Source: Owenia fusiformis
Lineage: Eukaryota > Annelida > Polychaeta > Sabellida > Oweniidae
Reading direction: 5' to 3'
NCBI GenBank assembly: GCA_903813345.2
Contig: CAIIXF020000005.1
Span: 25,857,375-25,921,374 of the forward strand
Length of the DNA stretch: 64,000 nucleotides
Below, one piece after another: positions 23,735-42,000 of this stretch. The notes under the pieces are model-generated. The model worked only from the letters and a program-made list of their open reading frames with translations. It made no database searches and was not told the origin of the DNA. The position numbers and the translations under genes are program-made. Positions within the stretch are counted from its first letter, which is position 1; the number at the start of each line of letters is the position of its first letter.

Positions 23735-24220
23735 TGTGTTTGTGTAATAGTAGTTCTTCCCCTCTGCACCCAGGGGTTTCACTCCAATATACTTCGATGC
23801 ATCGATGCATTCGGCTGAAATGAAAAACATCGAATATTGATAACATATTGAACTTCATTTACATCTTCAAAGGCGTTTATTTATTTGAAGCATTTACAGA
23901 AACTTTGGGAGCATCGGGAATGCTTTTAAATTGTCATTTGCTTTGACGCCTATTTCGCATAATATTCCATCAAAATAAACCTGGCTAATAATTGATATTT
24001 ATATTTCCCCTTCCCTCCACCTACATCCTTCAATATAAGTTTGTCAGGGAAATTCTTTTAGACATTTTTAAATCAGCTATCCGTTCTTCTGGTCTCTTCA
24101 GTATCTGGTTGCAATGATGTAGAATTTTTATGTTAATCCCAGGATTGTGGTCGGTGATATTCGGAGCCTGGGGACACTTATATACAACGGTTCCACTTCC
24201 ATCCACTAGCCTAGCATTCT
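23735..24220 (-). other. Candidate orphan exons between the two divergent genes
   Basis: Two minus-strand stretches look exon-like. At about 23817-23723 an acceptor (tttcag) precedes a frame reading ECIDASKYIGVKPLGAEG, then KNYYYTNTQAEECTV and a stop. At about 24220-24030 a frame reads VDGSGTVVYKCPQAPNITD, then more residues with HHCNQ, and a stop. Codon-like composition and paired cysteines suggest real or recently lost coding sequence, but I cannot find a donor joining the two in phase. They may be terminal exons of an undetected gene or a decayed paralogue. Confidence 0.3.
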
Positions 24221-25188
24221 TGAAATCATCTTAAAATGCTTTATTGTAGTGACGTACTTGAACTTAAATGATAACCATCACTAAAAGTCTTCCTTCATTG
24301 AAGAAGATTGCTAAATAAAAAAGAATAGATGAGAGAACGTATGCATTTCTCGATTTTGGAAAACTGATTCATTTTATGGCGATGTCCCAGAATCTGTTAG
24401 GCCACAATGCAATAAGTTCTATAAGTGCGATTCATAATTTTATGAGGTTCATTTGATGACGAAGTATTATTTTTTGATTTTAATAAAGTTTGTTGTAATT
24501 TTAGAAGACACGTTGGAAATATTTTTACCCTGGCAATACATTGGTGATCTTTATCAAAGTCACGACTTGAAATGAGCAGATAGAACGCAGGGTGTCTTGA
24601 CTTATAACGATAAAAATAATGAAATAATCGTTTTCATGCATTCACCCTTGTTCCAACTCGAACTTATCTATCTCCATAAAGCAGGAAGATTTAGTAGACA
24701 TAATTATGTCAAATAGTTGGTGAATAATCAGTTCTAATGAGTAGAACTCTTAAATCATTTACTTCATAAACGTCTGCACTGGAAGCCTTTGTTGTACTTG
24801 AAATGTGATCTAGATCGCTCCTAGAACTGTCCCCTTTCATTTTTAATCTGGTGATAGGGTTTTAAAGATTCTAAAGAGGAAACAGCTGTGTAAATTTTAA
24901 TGTTTTGAAATGAAACCGTCGGTACTCTATCCCTGTTTGTTTCCAATGAGAAAACAGTCCGCCAATTTGCCAAACTCAAGGCCGAACAATAAAACTCGGT
25001 AGTCATATAACTTCAATCACTGGTGGATATAGTTGTCAATTTTCCACTTATGCAGCAATATTAGAAGTTATTATCGCTGATTGGATGATAAAACCTGGGA
25101 GATTGCTGCTTACTTGGATTAAATAAATATTTCTCAAACACTGTGGAAAAGTCTGACGGATGGTTAACAAGGCCATTCATTAATTAAA

Positions 25189-30742
<5,554 letters not shown>

Positions 30743-31275
30743 CATCACGAATGTCTTCATAATCATGAGAACATTATGCTCTACTTTATATATTTACTCA
30801 ATATAGAAGTATAATAGGAATTCTATTCTAGAATAATTAGACGTTTTTACTCCTTATTGGAGAGGTAAGCTGTTTTGAGAGAACTTGTACGTGAACGTGT
30901 AATGCCCCCAGGAATTATCGTCCTAATCTTTATTAGTTTTCCAGAGACCTGTTTATATTTACAACCATTTTCTTTATACCTTTATACTTCCTTGGCTTAG
31001 TAATAACTAGGAAAGGGAGAACTAATCCCTCGAGGACCATAATTCTATTCGTTCACGTGTACACACGTTCTTTTTAAACGTGTAGCTTCATCTTCCTATC
31101 AAATCTTAAAACTGGTGCCGCTCAGGCTGTCTGTATTTCTCCAAAAATGTATTATCATCTTAGGCACAGTTAGTTACATTTGTAAGGCATAGAAAACCTT
31201 CGTGTCAGCCAAATCTAACACACAATATTATGTAACTCACCAAGCAGATGGTTGAAAATAAAGGATTTTATTTAC
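30743..31275 (+). other. Astacin 3' untranslated region and convergent poly(A) signals
   Basis: After the astacin stop at 30742 there is no further coding signal. An AATAAA on the plus strand lies at 31257-31262. An AATAAA on the minus strand (tttatt at 31267-31272) lies four bases further on. They would end the astacin and the death-domain transcripts respectively, making the two genes tail-to-tail with overlapping or abutting ends. The signals are seen; their use is inference. Confidence 0.5.
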
Positions 31276-31519
31276 AAAATTGATGTTGTTATGTTATGTA
31301 CATTTATATCAGGAAGCAATACGGTGAAAATAAAGCATGAAGGTAATGATATTCTTTCGGAATGTTGGGTGTTTTTTAAAGGTCAGATGAATTTTCCGTT
31401 GATATAAATTATCCAGAAAGCCCAAAAACTGGCGTGTACAGCTTGTAGTCACAATGAAATACAAAGCTGTATATTTCCACCATATGAACATAAATGGCAC
31501 TAGTGTGTTGTCACATCAT

Positions 31520-33300
31520 TTACAAAGCGAAGCAATCCGGAGTAAGTTCCATGCCATCCTGGTGTTTGTTTAGTAGTGTTTCAGCCAGATCGTGTTTCCC
31601 TGAACTCCTAAGAGCGCGGTCCAAATCTGCAACCTTGTCCTTCTCTTTGGCGGTCTCACGCATTTGTTTCCAGAACATCAGTACTTTCCTGGACATGTCG
31701 GCCACGTTAGCTTGGCTGGAAGGGTCTATTGTGTAGTCAACTAAACGTGTGTTGGGAATATTCAGGTACATTCCTAGAATGATGGGGTCGGGAATCTCTT
31801 TAGCAAGATATCCCAGGCTTCCTTCTGTGAGAACCGCGGCCTCTTTTGGCTTCTGGGGTTTGTCTGGAAGTAAAGTTATTATTGTCGTTACTATATCTAG
31901 TATGTTTGATTGTCAATAATATTATTCCACTGTATAAAGGATCATTTTTTCTGTATCAGAATCCCGATCAGAATTCTCACTTTATTGAATTGAAAAGCGG
32001 GATCTTTGTCACCATGCAGCGAAAGACCGTCTAGAGGATTCTGTTGTGTAGCATCTTTAACAATAATCTACAGTTAGAAATGACTTAAAGATGTTCAAAG
32101 GATTTCAACGTCCAGGGATATAAAAGCAAGGACGTCCATCTCATAGAAATACGCTTTCCGTGAAGGTTGTAGAATTAATGCTATGTATGTATTTTGGGAG
32201 TTGTTGATTGAAATAGTTTGTTCTTGAGTTTTAATTTCTTCTGAACATTTTGGATTATCGAAGTATGAAATTTTTGAAGATCAAACTGGTAAACGAGTAC
32301 GATACTGGGTTTAATGATTCGACTATTGACTAAGTCTTTCAGCGGACAATATTCTCCATTCTGCTGGTAATACACAGTTCAATTTTGCGGGAGAGTGAAT
32401 ATAGACATTACTAGACATTACTTTTTAGCCCTATAACAGATAGGACCCTTCACTTGGCGTGAATAGAACAATTGTCCCAAGTTCAACTTGGTTTGTGTTG
32501 TAGATTTTATGTTACCGAAGGGCCTTTAAAGGTATTACTAGGCCTAGTATTCACTTTATTGATTTCTTTAATAAATTATTTACTTCAATCGTATTTCATT
32601 TGTGTTTTATTTCCTTTGAAGATAAAGGAGTAGAAACCAGAGTGATTAATGGTACTGTACTATGTAGCCATTATCTGACACAAGCTAGCAACGAATGATC
32701 GCAGTTGAGTTTGTGATACGGCGGTATCACTGTGAATACTATCATATTAGCCGATTTAGATTCATGTTAGATTTAGATTATGTTGTTAATACATACTACC
32801 ACAGTTTTTTAACGGAACTAAAAACCTTTTTAAAATTTGTACAAACTTTTCAATGCTTTAATTTGAATGCGTTGTGATTTTGACATAAATATGGGTTGTT
32901 ATCAAGTTACTATGGAGATGAAGATACGTAAACGAACAACGTTGAATTTACTGAGGAATCGCTTACAGATCTACACAAGAAAATGATTTGCTTTGTTGCA
33001 TGAAATTATATTGTTTGTGTGTTTTCAATTAATGTTTGTTTGTGCATTCGTTTTCTTTTGAGGATCACCATATCTGTCATCTTTAGATACCACGAGCCTA
33101 TCTTTTTTTGTTAAAATCCAATGATTTGAATGTTAAAATAACTATTATTCAATAGTACCAAAACATGTTTCATGTGTTCTCCATCTTTTCCAATATAACT
33201 AATAACAAAGTGATAAAATATTTGATATCAGTCTCTTATACCCAAACGCCCACACTAGCAAAAATTACATCTTAAATGCCTTACCTTCGATGTCTGCCAT
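31520..33300 (-). CDS. Small death-domain protein
   Basis: Two coding exons, 33300-33285 (16 bp, MADIE plus one base) and 31863-31520, join in phase to a 119-aa protein ending ..LTPDCFAL. Residues ~16-105 have a death-domain-like pattern: an opening LGYLAKEI, then LGMYLNIPNTRLVDY, a helix with a conserved tryptophan (VLMFWKQM), and the terminal L-x-x-A-L-x-S-S-G-K-x-D-L-A-E-x-L signature. No kinase, CARD, TIR or membrane segment is present, so it would act as an adaptor through homotypic death-domain contacts. It lies tail-to-tail with the astacin and upstream of it on the same strand is CEP83. In human 12q22 the death-domain adaptor CRADD lies near CEP83, but orthology is only a possibility. 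The first exon is tiny and less certain. Confidence 0.8.
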
Positions 33301-34250
33301 ATCTGTCTAAGTTTTTATATTCCAAGTAATATTGAACTCCGTATACGTTTGGCTCTTGGTAAGTAAAATCAGATCATGTTCTACTAGTCTCATACACATA
33401 AATATAGATTAGAGATTAAAGTAAACAAATGTATAACGATTTCTATTATAACTTCAACATATGGTTCTATTGTCAATAAGCTCTATTGTAACCCTATTTA
33501 CTCACGGCTTAGATACCATTGAGAAAATACCAACGCTTAGTGACGGCAGATTTGTGCGATAGGTGGCATTGTTTGATTGACTATGAAAGGCTCATCTGTA
33601 ACGCCACCTATTATGACCACTTTTCATCTGTGTTTTATTGTGAAATAAGAAAGTATTGTTTAATTAAAATGCATAGGGAAGGTATAGATAAAAGATGTAG
33701 TTCCTGAGACTAACATATCTCTATGAGGACGGCTGGTTAAAATTTCAATCCCGAGACATATTTTCAAAAATAGCAATGAGATACAAAGAATTCATATCGA
33801 ATAGGTGGCGCTCTTTATTCGAACTTTGGTTAAAATGAGACACGTTCCATCAATGTAAAATAGGAAAAGTGTCTTCAAATCTATGGTACTTTTGAATCAA
33901 TTAATGATGTATTTGTAATGTTGTATAATTATTCTGGAGATAGGACTAATTAGATTCTTGATACATTATATTTTATTTTCACTGGTTACATTTATATCTA
34001 GCGAAAAGATAATGAAATATGTCCAGTTCACCTATTATAAGAAACATAAGAAGAATATGGTTGTATAGGAATTGATTTGATCTGTATATTTAAATGTAAA
34101 ATCTACGGTTTCTTTATTAGTAAAGAAATAATACTGTAATTATATGGCAGTATTCATACAATTTTTAAAACAACAGCAAGCAGCCAGTGTCAGACTATCT
34201 AATCATGCCTATAGGGCATTACATTTACAGGCATTGAAAAGGCATTCAAC
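33301..34250. other. Intergenic DNA, no gene seen
   Basis: AT-rich sequence upstream of the death-domain gene; its promoter should lie here. No supportable exon. Confidence 0.4.
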
Positions 34251-34255
34251 AAGGC

Positions 34256-34372
34256 TCTAACATGCAAAATGTCACCAACTTCCATTTGTTACAGACGCCG
34301 ACCACCGAACACAATCCTCAAAAAAGTTGGGAGACCATAACAATATGTCACCACTTGTGGTGGTGACATAAA
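34256..34372 (-). repeat. GTCACCACC-family short repeat, full-length copy
   Basis: On the minus strand it reads ttatgtcaccaccac at one end, then tattgttatggtctcc, the core ggcgtctgtaacaaatgg, and ends ggtgacattttgcatgttag. The ends gtcacca and tggtgac are inverted complements, suggesting a miniature inverted-repeat element of ~117 bp. Confidence 0.7.
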
Positions 34373-34989
34373 CATTATTCACATCCTAACTGTTGACTAC
34401 CTAATGCAAGCCTTTAGTGTCTGCTGTATCAAATTTTAACTGAAATCTCATAAATGTGATACCTGTACTAGTAAATGCAGTAAACTCCATCGACATGATT
34501 TCCAATTTTAAGTATAGTATATGGCAGTTTCACTCACTGGTACATTGGACAATGTTCTGTAAATAAATCAGTCTACAAACAGTTGATAAATTCAGCAAGT
34601 TTACACGCGGTCTGTAATAATTGTATCAGTTTTACTTTATAAATTCAGACAAAGCGTCAGCATAACAAATTGGCACCATTTTGTTAAACTATGTAACAAT
34701 TTATTACAGACTTAGGACGCTGAAACTGACTGCCTAATACATGTACTTGTCACAAAAATGTGGTTATAATAATGTCACAACTTCTTGATCGTGACCTAAA
34801 AATTGAACATCAAACACATTATCAATATTATTTTCCAAAATATGCTGAAAAACTCGGCTAGTCTAGTCACACAATTCAAATTTTGAATAATCAGTCAATA
34901 TATGCCATTCCATGCTATGAATGCTATTTCAAGGACTGCTAAAAAAAATTGTCTAATGTCTAATAAATAGTTTCTTATTAAAACGTGTG

Positions 34990-35300
34990 ATTGTGTAGAT
35001 TGAATAAATGTTTTTATGCCCAATGTTTAAGAACTCTACGTTCTTTTAGAACATCCAGATTTCACATCAATGAAGTTCAAATTGAATGATCTTCAAAGCC
35101 CAATTTCGACTTTACTCTAGAAACATACTTGTATAACAAAGTGTTAAAATACTTGATAGTTTAGATTGAAGTTATTTTTTCATGTCCAATGTTGAAGATC
35201 TTTATGTTCTATCAGAACAATCCGGTATTATATCAATGGAATTAAAAAAATTGACTTTCAATGCCCCATTTCCACTTATTTAAAACATTTGAAATATACT
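34990..35300 (+). repeat. Diverged tandem duplication, ~170 bp period
   Basis: tagattgaa..tttttatgcccaatgtt..gttctttt.agaacatcc..catcaatg (34998-35100) recurs as tagattgaag..tcatgtccaatgttg..gttctatcagaacaatcc..atcaatgg (35164-35245). The copies differ by many substitutions, so the duplication is old. It lies downstream of the CEP83 stop. Confidence 0.5.
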
Positions 35301-35489
35301 AGTATTTGACTGAATGAAGCAAAGTACAGACAATACCTAATAGCAAAGTTTTGTTACACATACAACCTACAAAAACCCTGGTATAAAAGTAATGTGATAT
35401 TATTGTTGGTGTATTTAGGAATGTATATGTATTCCAATTTTGAAGATTGTAGAGCTCTTCAACAAGGGAAGTACAAAATAATTTTTCAA

Positions 35490-35895
35490 TCTAAATCAAG
35501 GAGGATTGGATCCCAGGGTTCCAACAACAAAAATGTTTTTAATCTCCAAATAATTTGTTCAGTGCTGATTTCTACGGCAAAGAACACACAAACGAACTGC
35601 AAGGAGAATGGCTGATAGTGTGGCAATATCAACGATGGCAAGGAAAATGTTGTTATTCTCTGACATTATAACTGACTTTAAATTTATAATCAGCAATCCA
35701 AAATATTTGAGCTAATATCTTGATCATTTCTTGTGTGTTTTGAAATCTTTTGTTATTCAAGTAGACTCAAAACTCGAGATTCAAAATCTAAAGTGAAAAA
35801 TTGCAACTGTTTAATTTTGAAATTCTAAATCATGACAAGACTCCATATATGGCAGAAATCGAGTTGGAACCCTGGGAGCCAATCCTCTTTTGATC
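35490..35895. mobile_element. Inverted-repeat element downstream of CEP83
   Basis: The arms ggattggatcccagggttcc (35502-35521, extended to about 35490) and ggaaccctgggagccaatcc (about 35866-35885) are inverted complements separated by ~340 bp. Probably a MITE in or near the CEP83 3' untranslated region. Confidence 0.5.
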
Positions 35896-36000
35896 TTAAC
35901 TATGACAATAAATCAATCTATTTCAAATTGGACTTTTAGTTGAACATGACTGTCTCTACTTTAAATGCATGTTATACTGTATTGAATATATAATTATGTG

Positions 36001-39000
36001 CTAGGATTGATCAACATCTGAGTCACTTAGTCCGATATTGTCATTTCGGGTTGATGTGAGAACACTGGGTCCTATATCCATATTTTGTCCAGCTGCCCCA
36101 CGCAACTCATCCATTTGCTGTTGCTGTGACTTGTCCATTAGATCAAGTCTTTGTTTGATTAAGTCTAAATCTTGTTGGTGCTCCATTTGCTGGAAATACA
36201 GAGGTTAAGATGGTACAAATCACCAAGAGATTTACAATATAATCCATGTACAGTACTAGCATTGTACCTTTTAGAATATTAGGGTGGTTGATAAAACACC
36301 ATAGTTGCCCTAACATTGCTGACTACTGATATTATATGCTTTTTCCTCCTGCTTTTGAGGATTAAACCGAAGTAGATGTGATGAGGAGTTGCCCCAAGCA
36401 GAGTTGATCAGGCAGGCTTCACCAGCAACAAATTGTCAAAAGGTTTATTCGAATGGCAAAATTGCAATTCTAAATTATCTTGGAGTATTCTGATCAATTT
36501 TAGCAGCTGATATGGCTTATGAGCCTATAACAGAAATCATCATTCATATATCTGGTCAATATTAAACAGCTTCTGTTTTCTATTTGAATCATATTTAATT
36601 GATCTGAAACCAAAGCGTCTTCAAAATAATATGACTTCCACTAAATGCATGGGTGTGTGTACCTGGTCAAACTGTATGATGGAAGGATCCATGGTGACGG
36701 AAGCGAAGGTCATGTTTCCTATAGGGACCTGGGTCACTTGAGGCACTAATAGACTACGGAACTCCATGTGACGTTTCTGAAGATCCTTCAGCTTACGCTT
36801 CATCTGGAGGTATACTTCCTGAGAAACACCCTTCCTGGAGAAAGAAATATATGAATGAATTTAATATCCAACTTGATATGAGACTTAAACATATAGTCTT
36901 GTATTAAGAGTGACTCTCATGATTCATTCAATGAAAGCAATGCAACAGTGAATGTGACACTTCTGATGAATACAGAATTTGACTTGGTCCAAAGATTCAC
37001 AATGATACGTAACTTAACAATGAAGGGAAATATGCCTTTGTTCTTGCCCAAATATAGGTTTGCCTAAATGGACACATTTCACTTCATAGTTACATAATCT
37101 CTAAATATGCCCATGTTTGTAAGCCCTATTATTTATTCTTGTAATACATGTACAGGTATTGATATTAAATGTAATCAATAAAGATCAGAATCTTGGAGAC
37201 TTACTTTAACATATCTCTTTCTAATGAGAGCTGCTCTGTCTTGGCATCCATTAACTGTAAACGGTCCTTTAACTTTCTCACCATCTTTGCATATTGCTTT
37301 TTCTTCTACAGAATACAATGGGAAATAATTTCAATAAATTAAAAAATCCCATTGATTACACATGAAGTTTTACATTATTTCTAGCATATGCTTACAACAT
37401 TTTATTTGGACTTTTCAGTTTTTTGAATATCAATCAACTGTTTCCATTCAATGGAATTGATTAACGATTTTCCCACAGACTCACATAATGAACTGATGTA
37501 AATACCTTTTTAAATTCTGTATCACCGTCTTGTATCTTGGCATTCTGACTGGCAACCTGTTGATCCAACTCATCAACTCTCTTATCATAATTGCGTTTCT
37601 CATCCTCCCAAGCTGCCCGATGTTGAGCTAATGTCTTTTCATTTTCAAATTTATTATTTCGTAATTGTTCCCGTGAATTTTTCACTTCATTTGTGAGTAT
37701 TTCAATTTGATTTTTCAGTTTTTGGTTCTGCTCTGACTGTTGTTGGTCTGATGATGCTACATTGTTTAGTTCAGTTTGTAGTTGATGTATGCGGTTCCTG
37801 AGTGTATTAGTGTCTGATTGTTCATGCTTCAGCTGCTCTAATACTGACTGGTGGTCGGCCATCTTGCTCCTGGAATACAATTTGAAAACCCCATATAAAA
37901 TTTAGATACCCTACATTATTACTATTCACATGACGGATTAAATACTTCAGTTCCATCTTATCATGATATATCTCTTATAAGAAATAAACAACTGAAACTT
38001 AAAGTAACTGTTTATATTCTAGGTGTTTGTGTTTTCATTCTCTGTAAATGAACAAAAAGCGTCAAGTAATATATCTAATATATACAAGTTTTACTGTTCC
38101 TCTAGTAATATTCCATTGCTGTATCATACAAACCTTAGGATGACAGCTTCTTTCTCAGCTGCCTCTTTAGCTGCAGCAGCTTCCTTCATTGTCTCTTCCA
38201 TTTTCTCTTGCTGACTGTGTCTCTCTGTCTCTTCATCTATACGCCTCCTCTCAAGCTCATGAAGCTTCGTCTCATACTCAAGTCTACAATTTACAAGCTT
38301 GGGATTACTCAAGTCTACAACATACGAACTTGGGATTACTCAATCCATCATTATACAAGCTTTGGATTACTTAACTGCTTAAGTATATAATAGAGAAGCA
38401 TGCGATTTGTTAATACTCTGAAAAATTATCCAATCATCCACTGAAGGATACCACTTTCCTCCTCTCAAGCCAGAGCCACCTTGAGCTGGATGCTGCTCCT
38501 GCTGCTTTGACTACTGACTTCAGCTGGGAAAGTGTTAGTTCTGAGATAGAAGGTAACGTAGTGAGGAAGCTGGGAAACCTTTATTACTTAACATCCTCTC
38601 TATGGTGTAATGTAATACAGCATTCCATCTCTTAATAATAATATAATTTACTTACTTTTCATTTTCTATCTTGTTAGTCTTCTGCCACTCCTCTTCCCTG
38701 GCTGCCTGAACCTTTCGTACACATTCCCTCTCTTTCTCTACCAGGGCATTTGCCTGTTGGTCAACAGAGTGCTGCAAAATCTCTAGCTGGGTGCGCAAAC
38801 CTGCAACATACAGATTGGCTTTGAGTCAAAACATTGTCTCGGAGTCAGATATTACAGAATTATCTACTAGATATACCATATAAAAGTTAATATTAATGTC
38901 CTAAGTATGCTTGCAATGTTAAATATATGTGAAAACAAAGAAATAAAATGTATCAAAATAGAGTCTCTCTGATTACTCTGCATCTATAAGTGTTGAGTAG

Positions 39001-42000
39001 ACTAGCAATAGTGTTAGTATACAAATAAAACATACTACATGTTCCCGAGGCTGCAGGCCAAGGGACAGGAGGGTCAATGGACAGGACATTCCAGAGGGGA
39101 AAATTTATACACTATTTCATGAAAATGTGGCAGTCACTATTTGTTTTTATTATATACCTCATATTTACTGTGTAAACCAAAACAAGATGAGAAGTCCTTT
39201 CATTTGAACATTTTATGCTTACAGGTTCTTATTGGCATTTAAAGGCATTTTCAACTCCTTTAATCTCAGCTGTCAGGGAAGATAAAACGTACTAATGACT
39301 GGTCACAAGACCTAACTGGTGATTAGTACATTTCATCTTCCCTGATAGCAGGGATTTAGGACTTTCTAAGGAATTAGTTCATCTATTTCATATCATGTGA
39401 CCATGAATAAGCCAATGAGCATCTAGAATACATATGAGGTATATAATAATTTGTTTTACTTATTGAACATAAGTTTTTAATGTTAAGTGGTGACATATTG
39501 TTATAGTCTCAAATTTTTTTTAGTGGATGGCATTCGGCATCTCGCATTTGACATCTGTAATGAATGGCAGGTAGTCACATTTTACACGTTGATGCTTTTT
39601 CTATATTTTGTGAGCCACTTACCTTCACATTCATTTATGAGTTGATCTCGATGACGTTCAAGATCTCCTCTCTCTTTCACAGCATCCATCTTAACATTTG
39701 TTACCTCTACTTTGCTTTTGTGAGTGACCTCCTCAGCACGATTCTTCAGCACAATATTTTCTTTCTCCAATTCATGTACCTTGTTAGTGAGGTGATTGTT
39801 GAGCTCTGTACTGGAGGTAAGCTCCTTGTGGAGATTGTCACATTGTAATTTCAATGATTCTTTTTCAGTCTAGAAAATAATGTCACTTGAGTAAATTACA
39901 AGAATAAAAATTTCTGAATTAGAATAAAAGGTGAATAATATGTGCTTCAGTTGCTATGCTTCAGTTTTAATTTGTATACTATAGACGTCATGATTTATGC
40001 GGAGGTAAATTTTTGCCCCTTTTATAAATTCATTATTTCACGTGTTTATATTTTCGCGCCGATTCCACTTCTGTATAAACAAAATAAATAAACTTACGAA
40101 AAATCGCCATATATTCGCAGAGCATCTTTGGAGTTTTCTGTGCACTTAACGAAAATGCAGTGAACAAACCTGATATCCCGGTACTGACGATATGCTTGTT
40201 CATAAAATAAGCCAATTACGCACGGCAGTCAATCAAATAAGCATGTTGATTTCATGTACAACATGCTTACACGTACATTTTGAGCACTGTATTGCACTGA
40301 TTGCAGGGTTAGTTCTAACACCGATGTTAATTTTGAACTTTGACATGTGAGTTCAGTGCGCATGCGTGAAGTGAAATTAAGATGTTTGAGATCGTATTTC
40401 ACTATAAATAATTGATATAAATGATTATGACTCATGAAGCTATACTTATATGCACGCACCTACAAACTATGATGCAACATAGGGATATGAGGGGTAAGTG
40501 CAACAAACTTATAGAAAATCAACAAAATCATAATTTTTTTTCAAGACAACTATCCTGGACCTACATGTGTAACTAATAATTCGCGGGTTCTTTTTCGCAG
40601 ATGGAGGGCATCCCGCGAATATAGCGAAAATATACACACCGCGAAATTAAAGACGTCTACAGTATATGCAAGAAAAGTTACCTCTAATGATCGAAGATTA
40701 GCAGAATGTTCAGTTATTTGTTTGGATTGTAACCTGGCAACATGATCTGACTGCAAACCAAGGTGTTCTCTCTGAGCTCTTATTTCCTCGAGTTCCGCTA
40801 GCAAACTTTTCATCTTTAGATTCAATTGTGTGTTCTCTCGTTGCAAAACACGGCACTTTTGGTTGTCTGATGATGTGTCTTGCTGTAGTTTTCCTATCAC
40901 AGTTTCTCGCTCTTTACGTAAGTTTGTCACCTAGAATACCCATTTCTCAATGATTTAGATATATGAACAAATTGACGATATTGTAACAAAAATACCTAGA
41001 TCAAGTTTTCTGATAAACTTCTTGAATATTTTAGTTAACCCTTCTAGTTGAAATAATCACAAAAATCAAAGAGAAAATAAAATACAATAGTGACTAGCTG
41101 AACCTCAGTGATGTGATTCCTTTCAAACTAGTACGAGATTTTCACATTGGTATCTTCCTTCGAAATCTCATGTGCCTTCAAATTAATGCCCATGTGGTTT
41201 TCATTATATCAAAAATTAGGCCTTACATTCGTCTTAATGTCCAGGATATCATCATGAACAAAAGAACTGGTTTTAATGTACAACTGAAGTAACTAATAAC
41301 CTCACCTCAGCTTCATGTTGCAGTTTCATTTCATCTGTAATACGTTTGAATTCCTGCTGTTCATGCTCATACTCAGACTTCAAGAATGAGTATTCATATC
41401 TGAGTTTATTATACTCATTGCGGTATTGCTCTACATCTTGGTCCAGTTTGTTGAACTTCTCTTTAAATGGACCTTCTAAGTCTTCAGCTATTTTAATCTT
41501 GAGCTGATCTATTTTCTGAGGAGTGATGGACTGAAAACATTGAAACTATAAAATTTTGGTTTTTGTTCAGTGGACTTTACATAAATTAGCAATTCTTAAT
41601 GATATTTAGGGTTATTCTTATATCACATATACTGTACATTTAAAAGTTATAATAAGTGATAATCAATGAAAAACTGAAATTTAATTTGCATTTTAGATTT
41701 AAGGTAGGCAGAATAGTATAGCCTAGCTAATTAAATGAAACTGCACATATTATTGTATCATCGCAATATACACTCGAACAAGTGACAATTACATGAACAG
41801 TAGAACTTGTCTAATCCAAATGCCACTGGGACCGATCAAAGGTTCTCAGATTAACAGGTCTTTCCATTTCCAGGTTTCTTAATGTGTGAATTGATGAGAG
41901 ATAGGGCCTAACAACCAAAAGAAAATGTTCACATGGAGAGGTGTTTGAATATACAGATTATACTGTGGTTCAATTTGGGTGTACATGTATTCTAAGTCCC

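Noticed and set aside
31494-31736. Plus-strand frame opposite the death-domain exon
   Set aside because: Antisense shadow. The minus-strand frame has the family pattern and a phase-matched first exon.
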